Shown here in pieces: positions 1-8,599 of a DNA stretch of 64,000 nt; within the stretch, counting starts at the first letter, position 1, and every line of letters begins with the position of its first letter. Made by a program: the position numbers and the translations under genes. This DNA comes from Paraburkholderia metrosideri. GTDB taxonomy: Bacteria > Pseudomonadota > Gammaproteobacteria > Burkholderiales > Burkholderiaceae. Under the pieces are notes generated by a model. It ran no database searches. It saw only the letters and a program-made list of their open reading frames with translations, and had not been told where the DNA came from. Where the stretch lies: positions 1 through 64,000 of the forward strand of contig NZ_CAJHCP010000010.1 in the NCBI RefSeq assembly GCF_904848625.1. Direction: 5' to 3'.

Positions 1-88
1 GGTCGTTGGCAAATTCAACCTGCTTCGCGCGCCATGCGCGGAACGAGGCGGGAACGGTCGTGAAGTGACCGTGGCAATCGATAATCAT
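1..88 (-). CDS. Amidohydrolase, LigJ/4-oxalomesaconate hydratase-like (N-terminal fragment)
   Basis: Only the first 29 codons lie in the window; the gene continues beyond the left edge. The protein begins MIIDCHGHFTTVPASF. The DCHGH element matches the metal-binding HxH that opens amidohydrolase-2 family TIM barrels, and the wording is close to LigJ-type 4-oxalomesaconate hydratases. These act in meta-cleavage catabolism of protocatechuate or gallate. The gene starts 79 bases after the stop of the upstream decarboxylase-like gene on the same strand, so the two probably form one operon. With so little sequence the exact enzyme cannot be fixed; any amidohydrolase-2 decarboxylase or hydratase is possible. 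Confidence 0.7.
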   Translation of the reverse strand, partial: MIIDCHGHFTTVPASFRAWRAKQVEFAND

Positions 89-167
89 GGTGTCTCCAAT
101 TGACCGGCGCTGAAGTTATCAACCTTCGCTCCGGTCCAATGCATCCTGTTGCGTTCGAGTCGGCGGG

Positions 168-1145
168 TTACTTCGCCAACGGATCAACGAACAGTTCGTT
201 GATCGCCATACGGCGCGGCGTCAGCCCCTGCTTGAACGCAGTCGCTTCCAGCGTTTCAATCGTCTTCAGGTTTTCCTGCAGACCATACGGCAGCGGGTCG
301 TGACCGACGATCTTGCGCAGTTCCAGATACTTTTTGTCGCTCGCCGCCGTCGCTTCGCCTGCATCCAGGCGGGCGAGCCATTCCTTCTTCGCCTGCGCGA
401 ACGCGTCGTAAATCGATTTCGCGATCCACGGATGCTCCGCCAGCACCGAATCCTTCACCACGATCGTGCCGTGCATCGGATAAACGCCGGTGCGTGCGTA
501 GTATTCGGTTTCGAGTTCGGTGGCGTTCGGCAGCAGATCCGGGTAGTCGGCTTCGACCTCCTTCCAGCCGCCGGTCGGCGCACCCGTGCGGCCAATGCCG
601 GCCGCAGCGGCAAAACCTGCCGACAGTTCGCCCGATGCCATCATTTCGGCGAGCGAGCTGCCTTGCGGCGCGTGAATCACGTTTTCCGGCAACTTCAGTT
701 GCTGCACGTGTTCTTCGTCATCGACCACCCAGGTGACCTTCGACGAATCCAGGCCGAACTCGTCGATCAGCACCTGACGGGTCCACACGCCGGTCGTGAC
801 CGAGTACGCGCGCACGCCGACTTTCTTGCCTTCCAGATCTTTGGGATGCTTGATGCCAGCGTCCGGGCGAACCAGCAGACCACCGTGGTGAAAGCGGCGT
901 ACTACGAAAATCGGCAGACCGACAAACGGCGCGCCGTATGCGCGGGCGATGATGTAAGTCGTCGGCGCCAGTTCGCAGACGTCGAATTCGACATCGCGCA
1001 CCATCCGGCGGAATGCACCGATTTGCGGCTGAACCGTAACGAACTCGGCATCCACGCCCTCGATGGGGATGGAACCATTGCGGATAGCAGACGTATGTGG
1101 ATGCTCAGCGATAGCGATTTTGAGCGGGACTTTCTTGGTCAACAT
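168..1145 (-). CDS. 4,5-dihydroxyphthalate decarboxylase-like protein (NMT1/ABC substrate-binding fold)
   Basis: 325 residues without a signal peptide, with the periplasmic-binding-protein fold typical of Pht5-type 4,5-dihydroxyphthalate decarboxylases. The N-terminal IAIAEHPHTSAIRNG, the central DLEGKKVGVRAYSVT and the C-terminal PLPYGLQENLKTIETL are all typical of that family. Absence of a leader argues for a cytoplasmic enzyme, not a transporter component. An AGGAG sequence sits just before the ATG. Together with the LigJ-like amidohydrolase downstream on the same strand it suggests an aromatic-acid degradation operon. The substrate is uncertain, because family members are often misnamed and an ABC-type ligand binder cannot be fully excluded. 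Confidence 0.72.
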   Translation of the reverse strand: MLTKKVPLKIAIAEHPHTSAIRNGSIPIEGVDAEFVTVQPQIGAFRRMVRDVEFDVCELAPTTYIIARAYGAPFVGLPIFVVRRFHHGGLLVRPDAGIKHPKDLEGKKVGVRAYSVTTGVWTRQVLIDEFGLDSSKVTWVVDDEEHVQQLKLPENVIHAPQGSSLAEMMASGELSAGFAAAAGIGRTGAPTGGWKEVEADYPDLLPNATELETEYYARTGVYPMHGTIVVKDSVLAEHPWIAKSIYDAFAQAKKEWLARLDAGEATAASDKKYLELRKIVGHDPLPYGLQENLKTIETLEATAFKQGLTPRRMAINELFVDPLAK

Positions 1146-1856
1146 CCTCTCCTGTGAATTAGTCGTCGTCGGCAGCGGGATGAAGGAACCAGCGCCAGAC
1201 GTATCGTCTCGGTAGGGTAAGAATATTGGAGGACGGGTCCGGCGTCCCTACACAAAAGTTACATTCAATGGCACTTTTGTGGATCGACCCGCAAGCCGCG
1301 CTGCGCGGGGGCTGCGGGCATGTATGCCGCGATGTTGAGCGGCCGCTGCGGAAGGTAACGAGGGCGGTGCACGGCGGCGAATGCGGCGCACGCTGTCGGG
1401 CGATGGCGCTGAAATGGTGTGGCGCGCCTGGCGCATCCCTGACAGAAAAATTCGGAGTGAGAGTTTTATTTCGTCAGATTGCGGAGAGCATCTCGATTCG
1501 GCGATGCCGGGTCAGTCTGTGGACGCCCGCACGCAGGTTGCCCGGTGAGTTGCAGCACGTGTCAGGGTGGTTTGCACGTCGTCAATGAATCGTGGACACC
1601 GCCGGCACTTGCGACACAGACGTCCACCGCTCGGCCCATCTGCTTCGGGATGCGAAGCAGACCAAGCGTTGAATCGGCAACCATCGCTTCGAAACAGCGA
1701 CGCTGGTGTGCTGCATCGACATCGGAAACAGACGACCTGAAAAGGTCGCGCGTCAGCCGGAACGGCTGCTTTCATTAGAGTAATCTTTCTTCCAGACCAG
1801 AATTTTTTTATTTTTCTCGGGCCTATGATGGCTCCATCAACCCACGGGAGGGGCGT
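1146..1856. other. Intergenic, no supported gene
   Basis: A 711-base gap. Short open frames on both strands have arginine/alanine-rich, low-complexity translations without domain-like patterns, so I do not call genes. The left end must hold the promoter of the leftward decarboxylase-like operon. The right end is AT-rich (T runs around 1805-1817) and probably carries the promoter of the small gene that follows. Confidence 0.5.
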
Positions 1857-2114
1857 GTGATGGCGGTCGGATATTTTGTTAATGGAAGGCGGGTGAACCC
1901 GCATGCGCCCGGGAATCTCTTGTCGGCTGACGCAGTCACTCATCTGCACGGCGACGATTTCATGCGGACTTTTGGGGCTGAAATGTTCAGACGGCTCCCT
2001 CTTGAACAACAGGCCGCCGTGGTCAGTGCATGGGCAAAAGCAAACCCACGCAAAAATAGCGAGCGAAACGACGCTTTTGAAACGTTGCTGACGGCAATAT
2101 TTGCCGCTGCCTGA
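1857..2114 (+). CDS. Small hypothetical protein
   Basis: About 84-85 residues, starting at GTG 1857 or the adjacent ATG 1860, with a GGGAGGGG ribosome-binding region just upstream. It is soluble and mixed-charge with no cysteine pair, signal or membrane segment. The central part (VTHLHGDDFMRTFGAEMF) and the acidic/basic C-terminus look like a folded small protein. I do not recognise the family. A 9-bp hairpin follows at 2220-2240, between this gene and the convergent beta-lactamase. Confidence 0.55.
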   Translation: MMAVGYFVNGRRVNPHAPGNLLSADAVTHLHGDDFMRTFGAEMFRRLPLEQQAAVVSAWAKANPRKNSERNDAFETLLTAIFAAA

Positions 2115-2219
2115 TTACGGCCATGACGTCGATTTTCCGCTTCATACGCTTGTTTAGAGCGCGACGCCCATTCTCCGGACGCACCCTGCGTGCTCCGCGC
2201 GCAATGCTATTGAAATCCT

Positions 2220-2240
2220 CGCGGATCGAATCGATCCGCG
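2220..2240. terminator. Strong hairpin between convergent genes
   Basis: Perfect 9-bp inverted repeat CGCGGATCG / CGATCCGCG with a 3-nt AAT loop, 22 bases beyond the stop of the beta-lactamase and 106 bases after the small rightward gene. There is no clear T run, so a bidirectional or Rho-assisted terminator is an inference from position. Confidence 0.5.
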
Positions 2241-2261
2241 AATCACGTGCGCCCGCGTTCG

Positions 2262-3134
2262 TCAGGCACTCACGTTGGCCCATGTCACAAATGCGCGACC
2301 GGCTTCGCGCAACACCGTTTCGCGAAGATCCATACTGACGCCGGGCGCATCGTAATAGGCAGCAATCAGAAGCGGTGCGCGACCTGGCGGTCGCACGATC
2401 GCGTAATCGTTCGTTTCTTCTTCGACACTCGTGCCAGGACGGTCGCCGGCCAGCCAATCTGCGGGCAACGCCGCGCGGATCCGATTGAGACCCGGCTTGC
2501 AGGAAACCATCCACGCTTCCAGTTGCCGACGCGATTGAGAACTCAGCGTATCACCCAGAAGAATGCGGCTGACAGTCGTGGTCATTGCTCTCGGCGTAGT
2601 CGTATCGAGCACGCCGTCATACTGGTTCGACGTCGGTTCATAGCGATCAGAGCGGGTCACGTTATCGCCGAGAGTTCGCACAAACCGGGTCAGCGCCTCG
2701 GGACCGCCGGCACTTCTCATCAACAGGATCGCCGCGGTGTTGTCACTGACTTCGACAGCAGCCCGGCACAGCGCGCCAACCGACATCGCCCCCTGTGCAA
2801 CATTTGCCTTGGTCACCGGTGACGTGAAGATGAGGTCTTTAGCGGTATAACGCACAGGTCGTTCGAGACTTTCCTTGCCCGCGTCCACGCGCGCGAGCAC
2901 TTGCGCGGCCAGAAGTCCCTTGAATGTGCTGCACATCAGAAAGCGCTCGTCGGCTCGATAAGCAAGTGTCCGGCCTGAACCGGTATCGATAGCGAATACG
3001 CCTAGGCGTCCACCATAGCGGCGTTCAATGTCGGCTATCGGGGATTCGGCGGCGAACAGCGGCGCGGCGATACTCATACCGAGTAGAAAGGGCAAACCTA
3101 AGGCCACGCTCCGGCGTGTCGTGGAAATCGTCAT
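2262..3134 (-). CDS. Class A (serine) beta-lactamase, atypical KTG motif
   Basis: 290 residues from the ATG at 3134; an upstream in-frame start would add 17 residues before an obvious leader. The N-terminus TTRRSVALGLPF followed by a hydrophobic stretch ending LFAAES is a twin-arginine-like export signal. Catalytic motifs are STFK (69-72), SDN (130-132) and RYEPTSN with the general-base Glu (about 166), all in the right order. The usual KTG triad before strand B3 is instead R-P-G (232-234, in GDRPGTS); CARB-type enzymes have Arg at the first position, but Pro at the second is unusual. No LysR/PenR-type regulator is adjacent. It probably hydrolyses or binds penicillin-type beta-lactams in the periplasm; activity is uncertain. 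Confidence 0.9.
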   Translation of the reverse strand: MTISTTRRSVALGLPFLLGMSIAAPLFAAESPIADIERRYGGRLGVFAIDTGSGRTLAYRADERFLMCSTFKGLLAAQVLARVDAGKESLERPVRYTAKDLIFTSPVTKANVAQGAMSVGALCRAAVEVSDNTAAILLMRSAGGPEALTRFVRTLGDNVTRSDRYEPTSNQYDGVLDTTTPRAMTTTVSRILLGDTLSSQSRRQLEAWMVSCKPGLNRIRAALPADWLAGDRPGTSVEEETNDYAIVRPPGRAPLLIAAYYDAPGVSMDLRETVLREAGRAFVTWANVSA

Positions 3135-3280
3135 GGTGTCGTCTCGTGATTTTGTGCTCAATGTCGCTGCGGGCGCCCCCGCCATTCATGCGATCACCCG
3201 ACTCGCGCCGCTGAGCCGGCAACGAGTCGGCCGATGCCGGGAACATGCCCCAACGAGTGATTAAACGCCGTCAGCGACTC

Positions 3281-3901
3281 TTACGCCGACACGTTGCTAA
3301 TCAACCCTTCTGCTTGCATGGCGGCCTGAACGAGCGGGCGTTTTGCAACGCGCTGCTGAAATGCCGCGATTGTGCCGAACTGTGACAGGTCGAGATCGAC
3401 ATGACCCGCCCAGTTGGTCACGGTGAACAGATACGCGTCCGCCGCTGAGAACTCGTCGCCGAGCAACCACGACTGTTTAGCCAGGCGCTGTTCCAGCAAC
3501 GCATAGTGCCTGCTCAAAGCCGCTTTCCGTTCCGACCGTACGCCTTCCGGAGTGGCGGGATTAAACAGCGGCGAGTAGCCCTTATGCAACTCGGAGTTAA
3601 TAAAGCCGAGCAGTTCCTGAAGACGGTATCGCGCGAGCGTGCCGTTCGCGGGCGCGAGCCCGCTTTCAGGCTTGAGGTCTGCGAGGTACTGCACGATTGC
3701 CGGTCCTTCAGTCAGCAACTCGCCGTCATCCAGTTGAAGAGCAGGCACGCTGCCTTTCGGATTGATCTGCAAGAAATCAGCGCCGCTTTCCGTGCGCTTG
3801 GCCTTGAGGTCCACCTTCACCAGTTCCACTGCAACACCCGCTTCTCGCGCGACGATATGCGGCGACAGCGAGCATGCGCCCGGGGAGTAATAAAGCTTCA
3901 T
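3281..3901 (-). CDS. Glutathione S-transferase, beta-class-like
   Basis: 206 residues from ATG 3901, chosen because MKLYYSPGACSLSPHI is the standard opening of bacterial beta-class GSTs and GGAAAA lies upstream. The N-terminal thioredoxin-like domain (1-80) carries the catalytic Cys10 region and the cis-Pro segment GSVPALQLDDG with EGPAIVQYL for glutathione binding. The helical C-terminal domain ends normally, with WLLGDEFSAADAYLF as the N-capping motif. It likely conjugates or transfers glutathione for detoxification or redox protection. It stands alone, 146 bases from the beta-lactamase start on the same strand. Confidence 0.93.
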   Translation of the reverse strand: MKLYYSPGACSLSPHIVAREAGVAVELVKVDLKAKRTESGADFLQINPKGSVPALQLDDGELLTEGPAIVQYLADLKPESGLAPANGTLARYRLQELLGFINSELHKGYSPLFNPATPEGVRSERKAALSRHYALLEQRLAKQSWLLGDEFSAADAYLFTVTNWAGHVDLDLSQFGTIAAFQQRVAKRPLVQAAMQAEGLISNVSA

Positions 3902-4332
3902 CGAGTTTTCCAGAAAGATTTTTAACGATTGTGCAACGCTCAGAACGGCCATTAGAGCCGTTACGCGCACGCATCGGATAGTAGCCAGGTGCGCCGCGTT
4001 CTGGACGCCCGCCGTCGAAATAATTCGGTAATCGGATAGTTACCGGATCGTCGACAGAACGCCGGACCGTGAGTTTGCTGGCGAGCAGAAGCCAAGCCCG
4101 GCTGGTCATCGCCCGACCTGCCAAATGACGGAGGTGCCCGGAATTTTGCTGGCGCCCAAGCCTCGGCAATTTGAAACCCCACCGCCCTTCCCGACCATTT
4201 GTACCTGGAGCGAATGACTGTTTGTCCATGGCGGGTATTCGAACTCAGCGCCAATGCGCCTAGATTTCATACCCATCGGAGCCGATGGCCCGATCAGCAT
4301 CGAATCCCAACTAGCCGTCTGGAGGTTTCATC
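3902..4332. other. Divergent intergenic region
   Basis: A 431-base gap between the leftward GST and the rightward SDR. Open frames here are arginine/proline-rich and not convincing. It must contain both promoters. I see no clear operator palindrome. Confidence 0.5.
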
Positions 4333-5043
4333 ATGAGCACGTCACAAAAGGTCGTTGTCGTTACCGGCGCTTCACAAGGCATTGGCGCCGAACTGGTCAG
4401 CGCGTTCCGCAAACTCGATTACCGCGTCGTCGCCACCGCACGATCGGTGAGACCGTCGGACGATCCCAACATCCTGACGATTGCGGGCGATATCGCCGAC
4501 CCGGCGACCGCGCGCCGCGTGATCTCCGAAGCGGTCGCTCGCTTTGGCCGTATCGATACGCTGGTCAACAACGCCGGCATCTTCATCGCCAAGCCTTTTA
4601 CTCAATACACTGCTGAAGACTACGCGGCCGCCATTGGCGTGAACGTGTCGGGCTTCTTCCACATCACGCAACTGGCGATCGCGGAGATGGAAAAGAACGC
4701 GAGCGGTCACGTGGTCACCATCACGACCACGCTCGCCGACCGTGCGATCGACGGTGTACCTTCGGTGCTGGCGTCGTTGACCAAGGGCGGCCTTAACTCG
4801 GCTACGAAGTCGCTTGCCATCGAATATGCGAAGAAAGGTATTCGCGCCAACGCGGTTTCGCCTGGCATCATCAAGTCGCCGATGCACGCGCAAGAAACGC
4901 ATGCGGCGCTGGGCGCACTGCACCCAATCGGGCATATGGGCGAGATGAGCGATATCGTCGGCGCAGTGCTATATCTGGATGCCGCGCCGTTTGTGACGGG
5001 TGAAATCCTGCACGTGGACGGTGGTCAGAACGCGGGCCATTAA
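4333..5043 (+). CDS. SDR-family oxidoreductase lacking the catalytic Tyr
   Basis: 236 residues, classical-SDR size. The cofactor motif TGASQGIG (11-18), NNAG (about 79) and the C-terminal VTGEILHVDGGQ are intact, as is the sheet/turn VSPGIIKSPMH. The region that normally reads YxxxK reads ASLTK, so Lys is kept but Tyr is replaced by Ala, and the preceding Ser is Thr (TITTTLAD). I recall a recurrent SDR subgroup with the same VLASLTKGGLN wording, so this is a family trait and not a mutation. Such proteins may use another acid, or bind NAD(P)(H) as regulators. An upstream GGAGG supports the start. It is followed after 70 bases by a tautomerase gene. Confidence 0.9.
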   Translation: MSTSQKVVVVTGASQGIGAELVSAFRKLDYRVVATARSVRPSDDPNILTIAGDIADPATARRVISEAVARFGRIDTLVNNAGIFIAKPFTQYTAEDYAAAIGVNVSGFFHITQLAIAEMEKNASGHVVTITTTLADRAIDGVPSVLASLTKGGLNSATKSLAIEYAKKGIRANAVSPGIIKSPMHAQETHAALGALHPIGHMGEMSDIVGAVLYLDAAPFVTGEILHVDGGQNAGH

Positions 5044-5059
5044 TCGCCCCGCCGTACTG

Positions 5060-5085
5060 TGACGGCGCCGTGAGGCGCCGCGTCA
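5060..5085. terminator. GC-rich hairpin between SDR and tautomerase genes
   Basis: GGCGCC-gtga-GGCGCC, extended by TGAC/GTCA around a small bulge, lies 17 bases after the SDR stop and before the tautomerase ribosome-binding site. It could attenuate read-through or stabilise the upstream message; no T run follows. Confidence 0.4.
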
Positions 5086-5113
5086 GTCAATCGAAAGTGA
5101 CACGGAGGACAAC

Positions 5114-5350
5114 ATGCCTATCGTCACCATCCAGGTGACCCGCGAAGGGTCCAAACCCGGCAACGATTCCGTCACTGCCGACGAAAAAGCGAAGCTCATC
5201 GAAGGCGTCAGCCAATTACTTCTCGATGTGCTGAACAAGCCGCTCGACGCCACCTTTGTCGTCATCCAGGAAGTGGAGAAGGAGAATTGGGGCTGGGGCG
5301 GCTTGCCGGTCGATGCATATCGAAAGCAGCGAGCGCTGAAGCCGGATTGA
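5114..5350 (+). CDS. 4-oxalocrotonate tautomerase family protein
   Basis: 78 residues beginning M-PIVTIQVTREG. After Met removal Pro1 would be the catalytic N-terminal base of the 4-OT superfamily. The length, the EKAKLIEGVSQLLLDVLNKP helix and the VVIQEV strand fit the small single-domain tautomerases. ACGGAGGA gives a good ribosome-binding site. These enzymes move enol/keto protons on unsaturated acids, often in aromatic or chlorinated-acid degradation. Its partnership with the Tyr-less SDR and a following LysR gene suggests a small inducible pathway with unknown substrate. Confidence 0.88.
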   Translation: MPIVTIQVTREGSKPGNDSVTADEKAKLIEGVSQLLLDVLNKPLDATFVVIQEVEKENWGWGGLPVDAYRKQRALKPD

Positions 5351-5546
5351 CACGGGTCATGGGCGATCTTCATTGTATGGACGCAGGGCAAATCGAAGCC
5401 GCCCGCGCAGCAGAGTCCTGATATTCTGTACGGACCCTTGTTGCGCACCGAAGGCGACCGCGCCGCCCGCTGCGTCCACGTTGCGGCCGTGCGGGGCGCA
5501 TATCTGCCCCGGCAAGAAAGCGCGCTACTGAAGATCGCCGAAATCC

Positions 5547-6458
5547 ATGCAGCGTCAATTTGAAGATGTCCTTCTGGGCAGTATCGAACTGTTCTGCCTC
5601 GCGGCGGAACTCGAGAGTTTCACCAGCGCTGCGAATGCCGCCAGTGTCACGCCGGCAGCGGTCAGCCGTTCGGTCGCGCGTCTGGAGGAGCGACTCGGCG
5701 TGCGCCTGTTTGTGCGCACCACCCGGCAGATCCGGCTGACCGATGCAGGAAGGCGATATTTCGAGCAGTGCCGGCTGGCATTGAGCCTGCTGACCGATGC
5801 CGAGCGTGAAGCGACCGGGCAGCAAACCGCGCCTACCGGGGTATTGCGGATCAGCATGCCGACACCGTATGGCCACTATCGCGTTCTACCGCTGCTTGCG
5901 GAGTTTCGTACGCGCTATCCCGGCGTCACGGTCGAAACGCACCTCAGCAACCGCAATATCGACTTCGCCGAAGAAGGTTTCGACCTCGCGATTCGCGGAC
6001 GTGCGCCGAGCGACTCAGGGCTGATTGCGCGAACAATCGAGGACGCGGAACTGGTGGTCGTCGCTTCACCCGCTTATCTGCGTCACGCGGGCAAACTGAA
6101 AACGCCCGACGATCTGGTTGATCACGACTGCATTCAATATGCGTTGCCGAGTACCGGGCGCAATCTTCCGTGGCTATTCAAACAGAAAGACGAAGCGACC
6201 GAGATGATCACGCGTGGCGGCTGCTCGGCATCGGGTGATGTGCTTGCCGGGGTGACCCTTGCGCGTCACGGCGCGGGGATCTTTCAGACTTACCGGTTTA
6301 TCGTCGATGAAGACATCGGGAAAGGAACGCTGAAGGAATTGCTCGTGCCTTATGGCGGTTGTTCGCGGCCGTTTGTTTTGCTCTATCCGCACGCACGGCA
6401 CCTATCGTCGCGCGTGCGGAGTTTTGTCGATTTTCTGATGGAGCGGCTGGGTTCGTAG
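5547..6458 (+). CDS. LysR-family transcriptional regulator
   Basis: 303 residues. The N-terminal winged HTH (about 10-65; SFTSAANAASVTPAAVSRSVARLEERLG) is textbook LysR, followed by the two-lobed inducer domain (about 95-295; EEGFDLAIRGRAPSDSGLIARTI). It lies 196 bases after the tautomerase on the same strand, so it has its own promoter or shares the transcript. By proximity it probably controls the SDR-tautomerase pair. The ligand is unknown. Confidence 0.93.
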   Translation: MQRQFEDVLLGSIELFCLAAELESFTSAANAASVTPAAVSRSVARLEERLGVRLFVRTTRQIRLTDAGRRYFEQCRLALSLLTDAEREATGQQTAPTGVLRISMPTPYGHYRVLPLLAEFRTRYPGVTVETHLSNRNIDFAEEGFDLAIRGRAPSDSGLIARTIEDAELVVVASPAYLRHAGKLKTPDDLVDHDCIQYALPSTGRNLPWLFKQKDEATEMITRGGCSASGDVLAGVTLARHGAGIFQTYRFIVDEDIGKGTLKELLVPYGGCSRPFVLLYPHARHLSSRVRSFVDFLMERLGS

Positions 6459-6638
6459 CCACGAACGGCCGCTCTCCCGGCGAGCCACGCTATCGGCGTT
6501 TCTCGCACAGCGCATGTCAGGCTGCGCCAGGCATCTTTGCTTTGAGCAGTATGTTGGCTTTGGAGACTTCTTCAAAGTACTTCACTTGCGAGCTAACAAC
6601 GCACCCTGGGGGGCCGAACGCTAAAACGTAGAGCGCGC

Positions 6639-7256
6639 TCACTCGTATCGAGCAAGGAACATATCCGCCGCCGATTCAGCGACCTTCTTCTGTTCGGCTT
6701 TGCTGAGCGGCGGCTGCCCCATCGTTACCTGCGGCCAGAACGCGAACGACTTCACGAGACCCTGTAACTGCTGCGAAGCGAACACCGGGTCTGATGTCTT
6801 GAGACGCCCGTCGGCAGAAGCCGCGCGTATCCATACGGTTAGATCTTCCTCACGCTCGCTCATCCGCGCCACCATGTCTCGCGCACGTTCCGGCGAATGA
6901 ATGCCGGCCGCAATCGCGACACGTGCGAGCGACAGAAACGCGTCGCCGTTCATCAGCCTCAGCTTGCGTGACAACAATTCGAGCAACTGGACCCGCAACG
7001 GCTGGTCCGCGCGATAGGAAGGCGCGTCGCCCATATGACTCGCGTTCCACAACTGCTGCAGGATCGCCGCAAACAGCACCTCTTTGCTCGGGAAATGGTT
7101 GTAGACCGTACGCTTGGAAACGTTCGCCCGGGCCGCGATACGGTCCATGCTGGTCGCATCGAAACCGGCAGCGAGAAATTCTTCAGTAGCCGCGCTGATC
7201 ACGGCAAGGCGCTTGCGATCAGTCAGGCGTTGGTGGGTAATAACGTTCGGGTCCAT
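6639..7256 (-). CDS. TetR/AcrR-family repressor
   Basis: 205 residues. The N-terminal HTH (about 18-60) contains TSMDRIAARANVSKRTVYNHFPSKEVLF, a canonical TetR recognition region, and the C-terminal half resembles the AefR-type ligand domain. The gene is divergent from the metallo-hydrolase at 7340, with 83 AT-rich bases between them. It most likely represses that neighbour and itself. The inducer is unknown. Confidence 0.93.
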   Translation of the reverse strand: MDPNVITHQRLTDRKRLAVISAATEEFLAAGFDATSMDRIAARANVSKRTVYNHFPSKEVLFAAILQQLWNASHMGDAPSYRADQPLRVQLLELLSRKLRLMNGDAFLSLARVAIAAGIHSPERARDMVARMSEREEDLTVWIRAASADGRLKTSDPVFASQQLQGLVKSFAFWPQVTMGQPPLSKAEQKKVAESAADMFLARYE

Positions 7257-7339
7257 CGCTAAATTTTACACCAGGCGGTTTACTTTTCTCGATAATAAAC
7301 TACACTACCAAGTCTACTTTACGCATCGGGACGTTTCAC
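7257..7339. promoter_or_regulatory. Divergent promoter/operator region of the TetR and metallo-hydrolase genes
   Basis: 83 bases, markedly AT-rich compared with the neighbours, containing ggTTTACttttctcgataaTAAActac and repeated CTAC/GTCTAC elements. The two start regions are close enough that one repressor site would control both genes. The exact operator is not resolved by eye. Confidence 0.5.
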
Positions 7340-8467
7340 ATGACATCGTTCACCGGTTTCATCGGCCGCGCGTTGGGCTTTACCGCAGCGAAACGTGGGC
7401 GCGACTTGTCCCATTCGTCGGCGCAGCACGACGGCCAGCGTTTTCGCAACGTCAAACCGCGTCCTGCCGAGGGCTTCGGCAAAACGTTGCGCATCATGTG
7501 GAACGTGCTGTTCAGGAAGCCGACAGGTACGGCCCCAACGGGGGCGCTTCCCGTCGACGTATTGACCCGCGAACAACTCGATGCCGCGCCTGATCGCAGC
7601 CTCTACCGGCTCGGGCATTCAACCATGCTGCTCAAGCTGCGTGGAGAGTTCTGGCTGACCGATCCCGTGTTCGCCGAACGCGCGTCGCCGTTCCGGCGGG
7701 TGGGTCCCAAACGCTTTCATGCGCCGCCCATTGCGCTGGCTGATTTGCCGCCGCTGCGCGGCGTGATCTTGTCCCATGACCACTACGACCATCTCGACCG
7801 CGACACGGTGCTCGCGCTCGCGGCAACGACGGGTGTGTTCCTGACGCCGCTCGGCGTCGGAGACCGGCTGATCGAATGGGGTATCGACGCGAAGAAAGTG
7901 CGCCAGTTCGACTGGTGGCAGAGCGTGGAAGTTGGCGGACTGACGTTCACCGCAACGCCGGGCCAACATTTTTCTGGACGCAGCCTGTTCGACAGCAACA
8001 GTACGTTGTGGGCGTCGTGGGTCATTGTCGATAACGATCTGCGCGTGTTTTTCAGCGGCGACACAGGTTATTTCGACGGCTTCAAAACGATTGGCGAGCG
8101 CCTCGGTCCATTCGACGTCACGCTGATCGAAACAGGTGCCTACGACGCGCAATGGCCTTACGTGCACATGCAACCTGAAGACACCGTGCAAGCGCATATC
8201 GATCTGCAAGGTCGTTGGCTCGTGCCCATCCATAACGGTACGTTCGATCTGGCCATGCATCGCTGGCACGAGCCGTTTGAGCGCGTCATGGGTCTCGCTG
8301 CCGCTCACGGCATTACGCTGTCGACACCACGCATGGGGGAGCGGCTGGATCTCGCTGCGCCTCATCGGGGCGAGCGCTGGTGGCGCAATGTGGTTGAGAT
8401 CGAAGCCAAACCGAAGACGGCGCGGCGCTGGTTCTTCTGCCGTCATACTGGGCAACCGAATTCTTAA
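7340..8467 (+). CDS. MBL-fold metallo-hydrolase (NAPE-PLD/UlaG-like)
   Basis: 375 residues. The metal-binding motif SHDHYDHLD (about 149-157, HxHxDH) identifies the metallo-beta-lactamase fold. Later ligands include FSGDTGY, the HMQPED His and PIHNGTF, in the order seen in NAPE-PLD-like and UlaG-like phosphodiesterases and lactonases. There is no signal peptide; the N-terminal 70 residues are a basic extension. Probably a cytoplasmic hydrolase for a phosphodiester or lactone, repressed by the divergent TetR protein. The substrate is not predictable. Confidence 0.9.
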   Translation: MTSFTGFIGRALGFTAAKRGRDLSHSSAQHDGQRFRNVKPRPAEGFGKTLRIMWNVLFRKPTGTAPTGALPVDVLTREQLDAAPDRSLYRLGHSTMLLKLRGEFWLTDPVFAERASPFRRVGPKRFHAPPIALADLPPLRGVILSHDHYDHLDRDTVLALAATTGVFLTPLGVGDRLIEWGIDAKKVRQFDWWQSVEVGGLTFTATPGQHFSGRSLFDSNSTLWASWVIVDNDLRVFFSGDTGYFDGFKTIGERLGPFDVTLIETGAYDAQWPYVHMQPEDTVQAHIDLQGRWLVPIHNGTFDLAMHRWHEPFERVMGLAAAHGITLSTPRMGERLDLAAPHRGERWWRNVVEIEAKPKTARRWFFCRHTGQPNS

Positions 8468-8599
8468 GGCTAGTGGTTATTCGAGAGATGCGGCGAGACT
8501 GCGCCTGATGCGGCAATCGGTCGGCCGCTGGCAGTTCCGACGAGCGCGCAGTGCCGCTCTGCTCTGTTATTACCATCCGGGATGTTGAGGCGATGCCCG

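Noticed and set aside
1226..2009. Overlapping open frames in the 1.2-2.0 kb gap
   Set aside because: Arg/Ala-rich translations in several frames on both strands with no ribosome-binding site and no conserved pattern.
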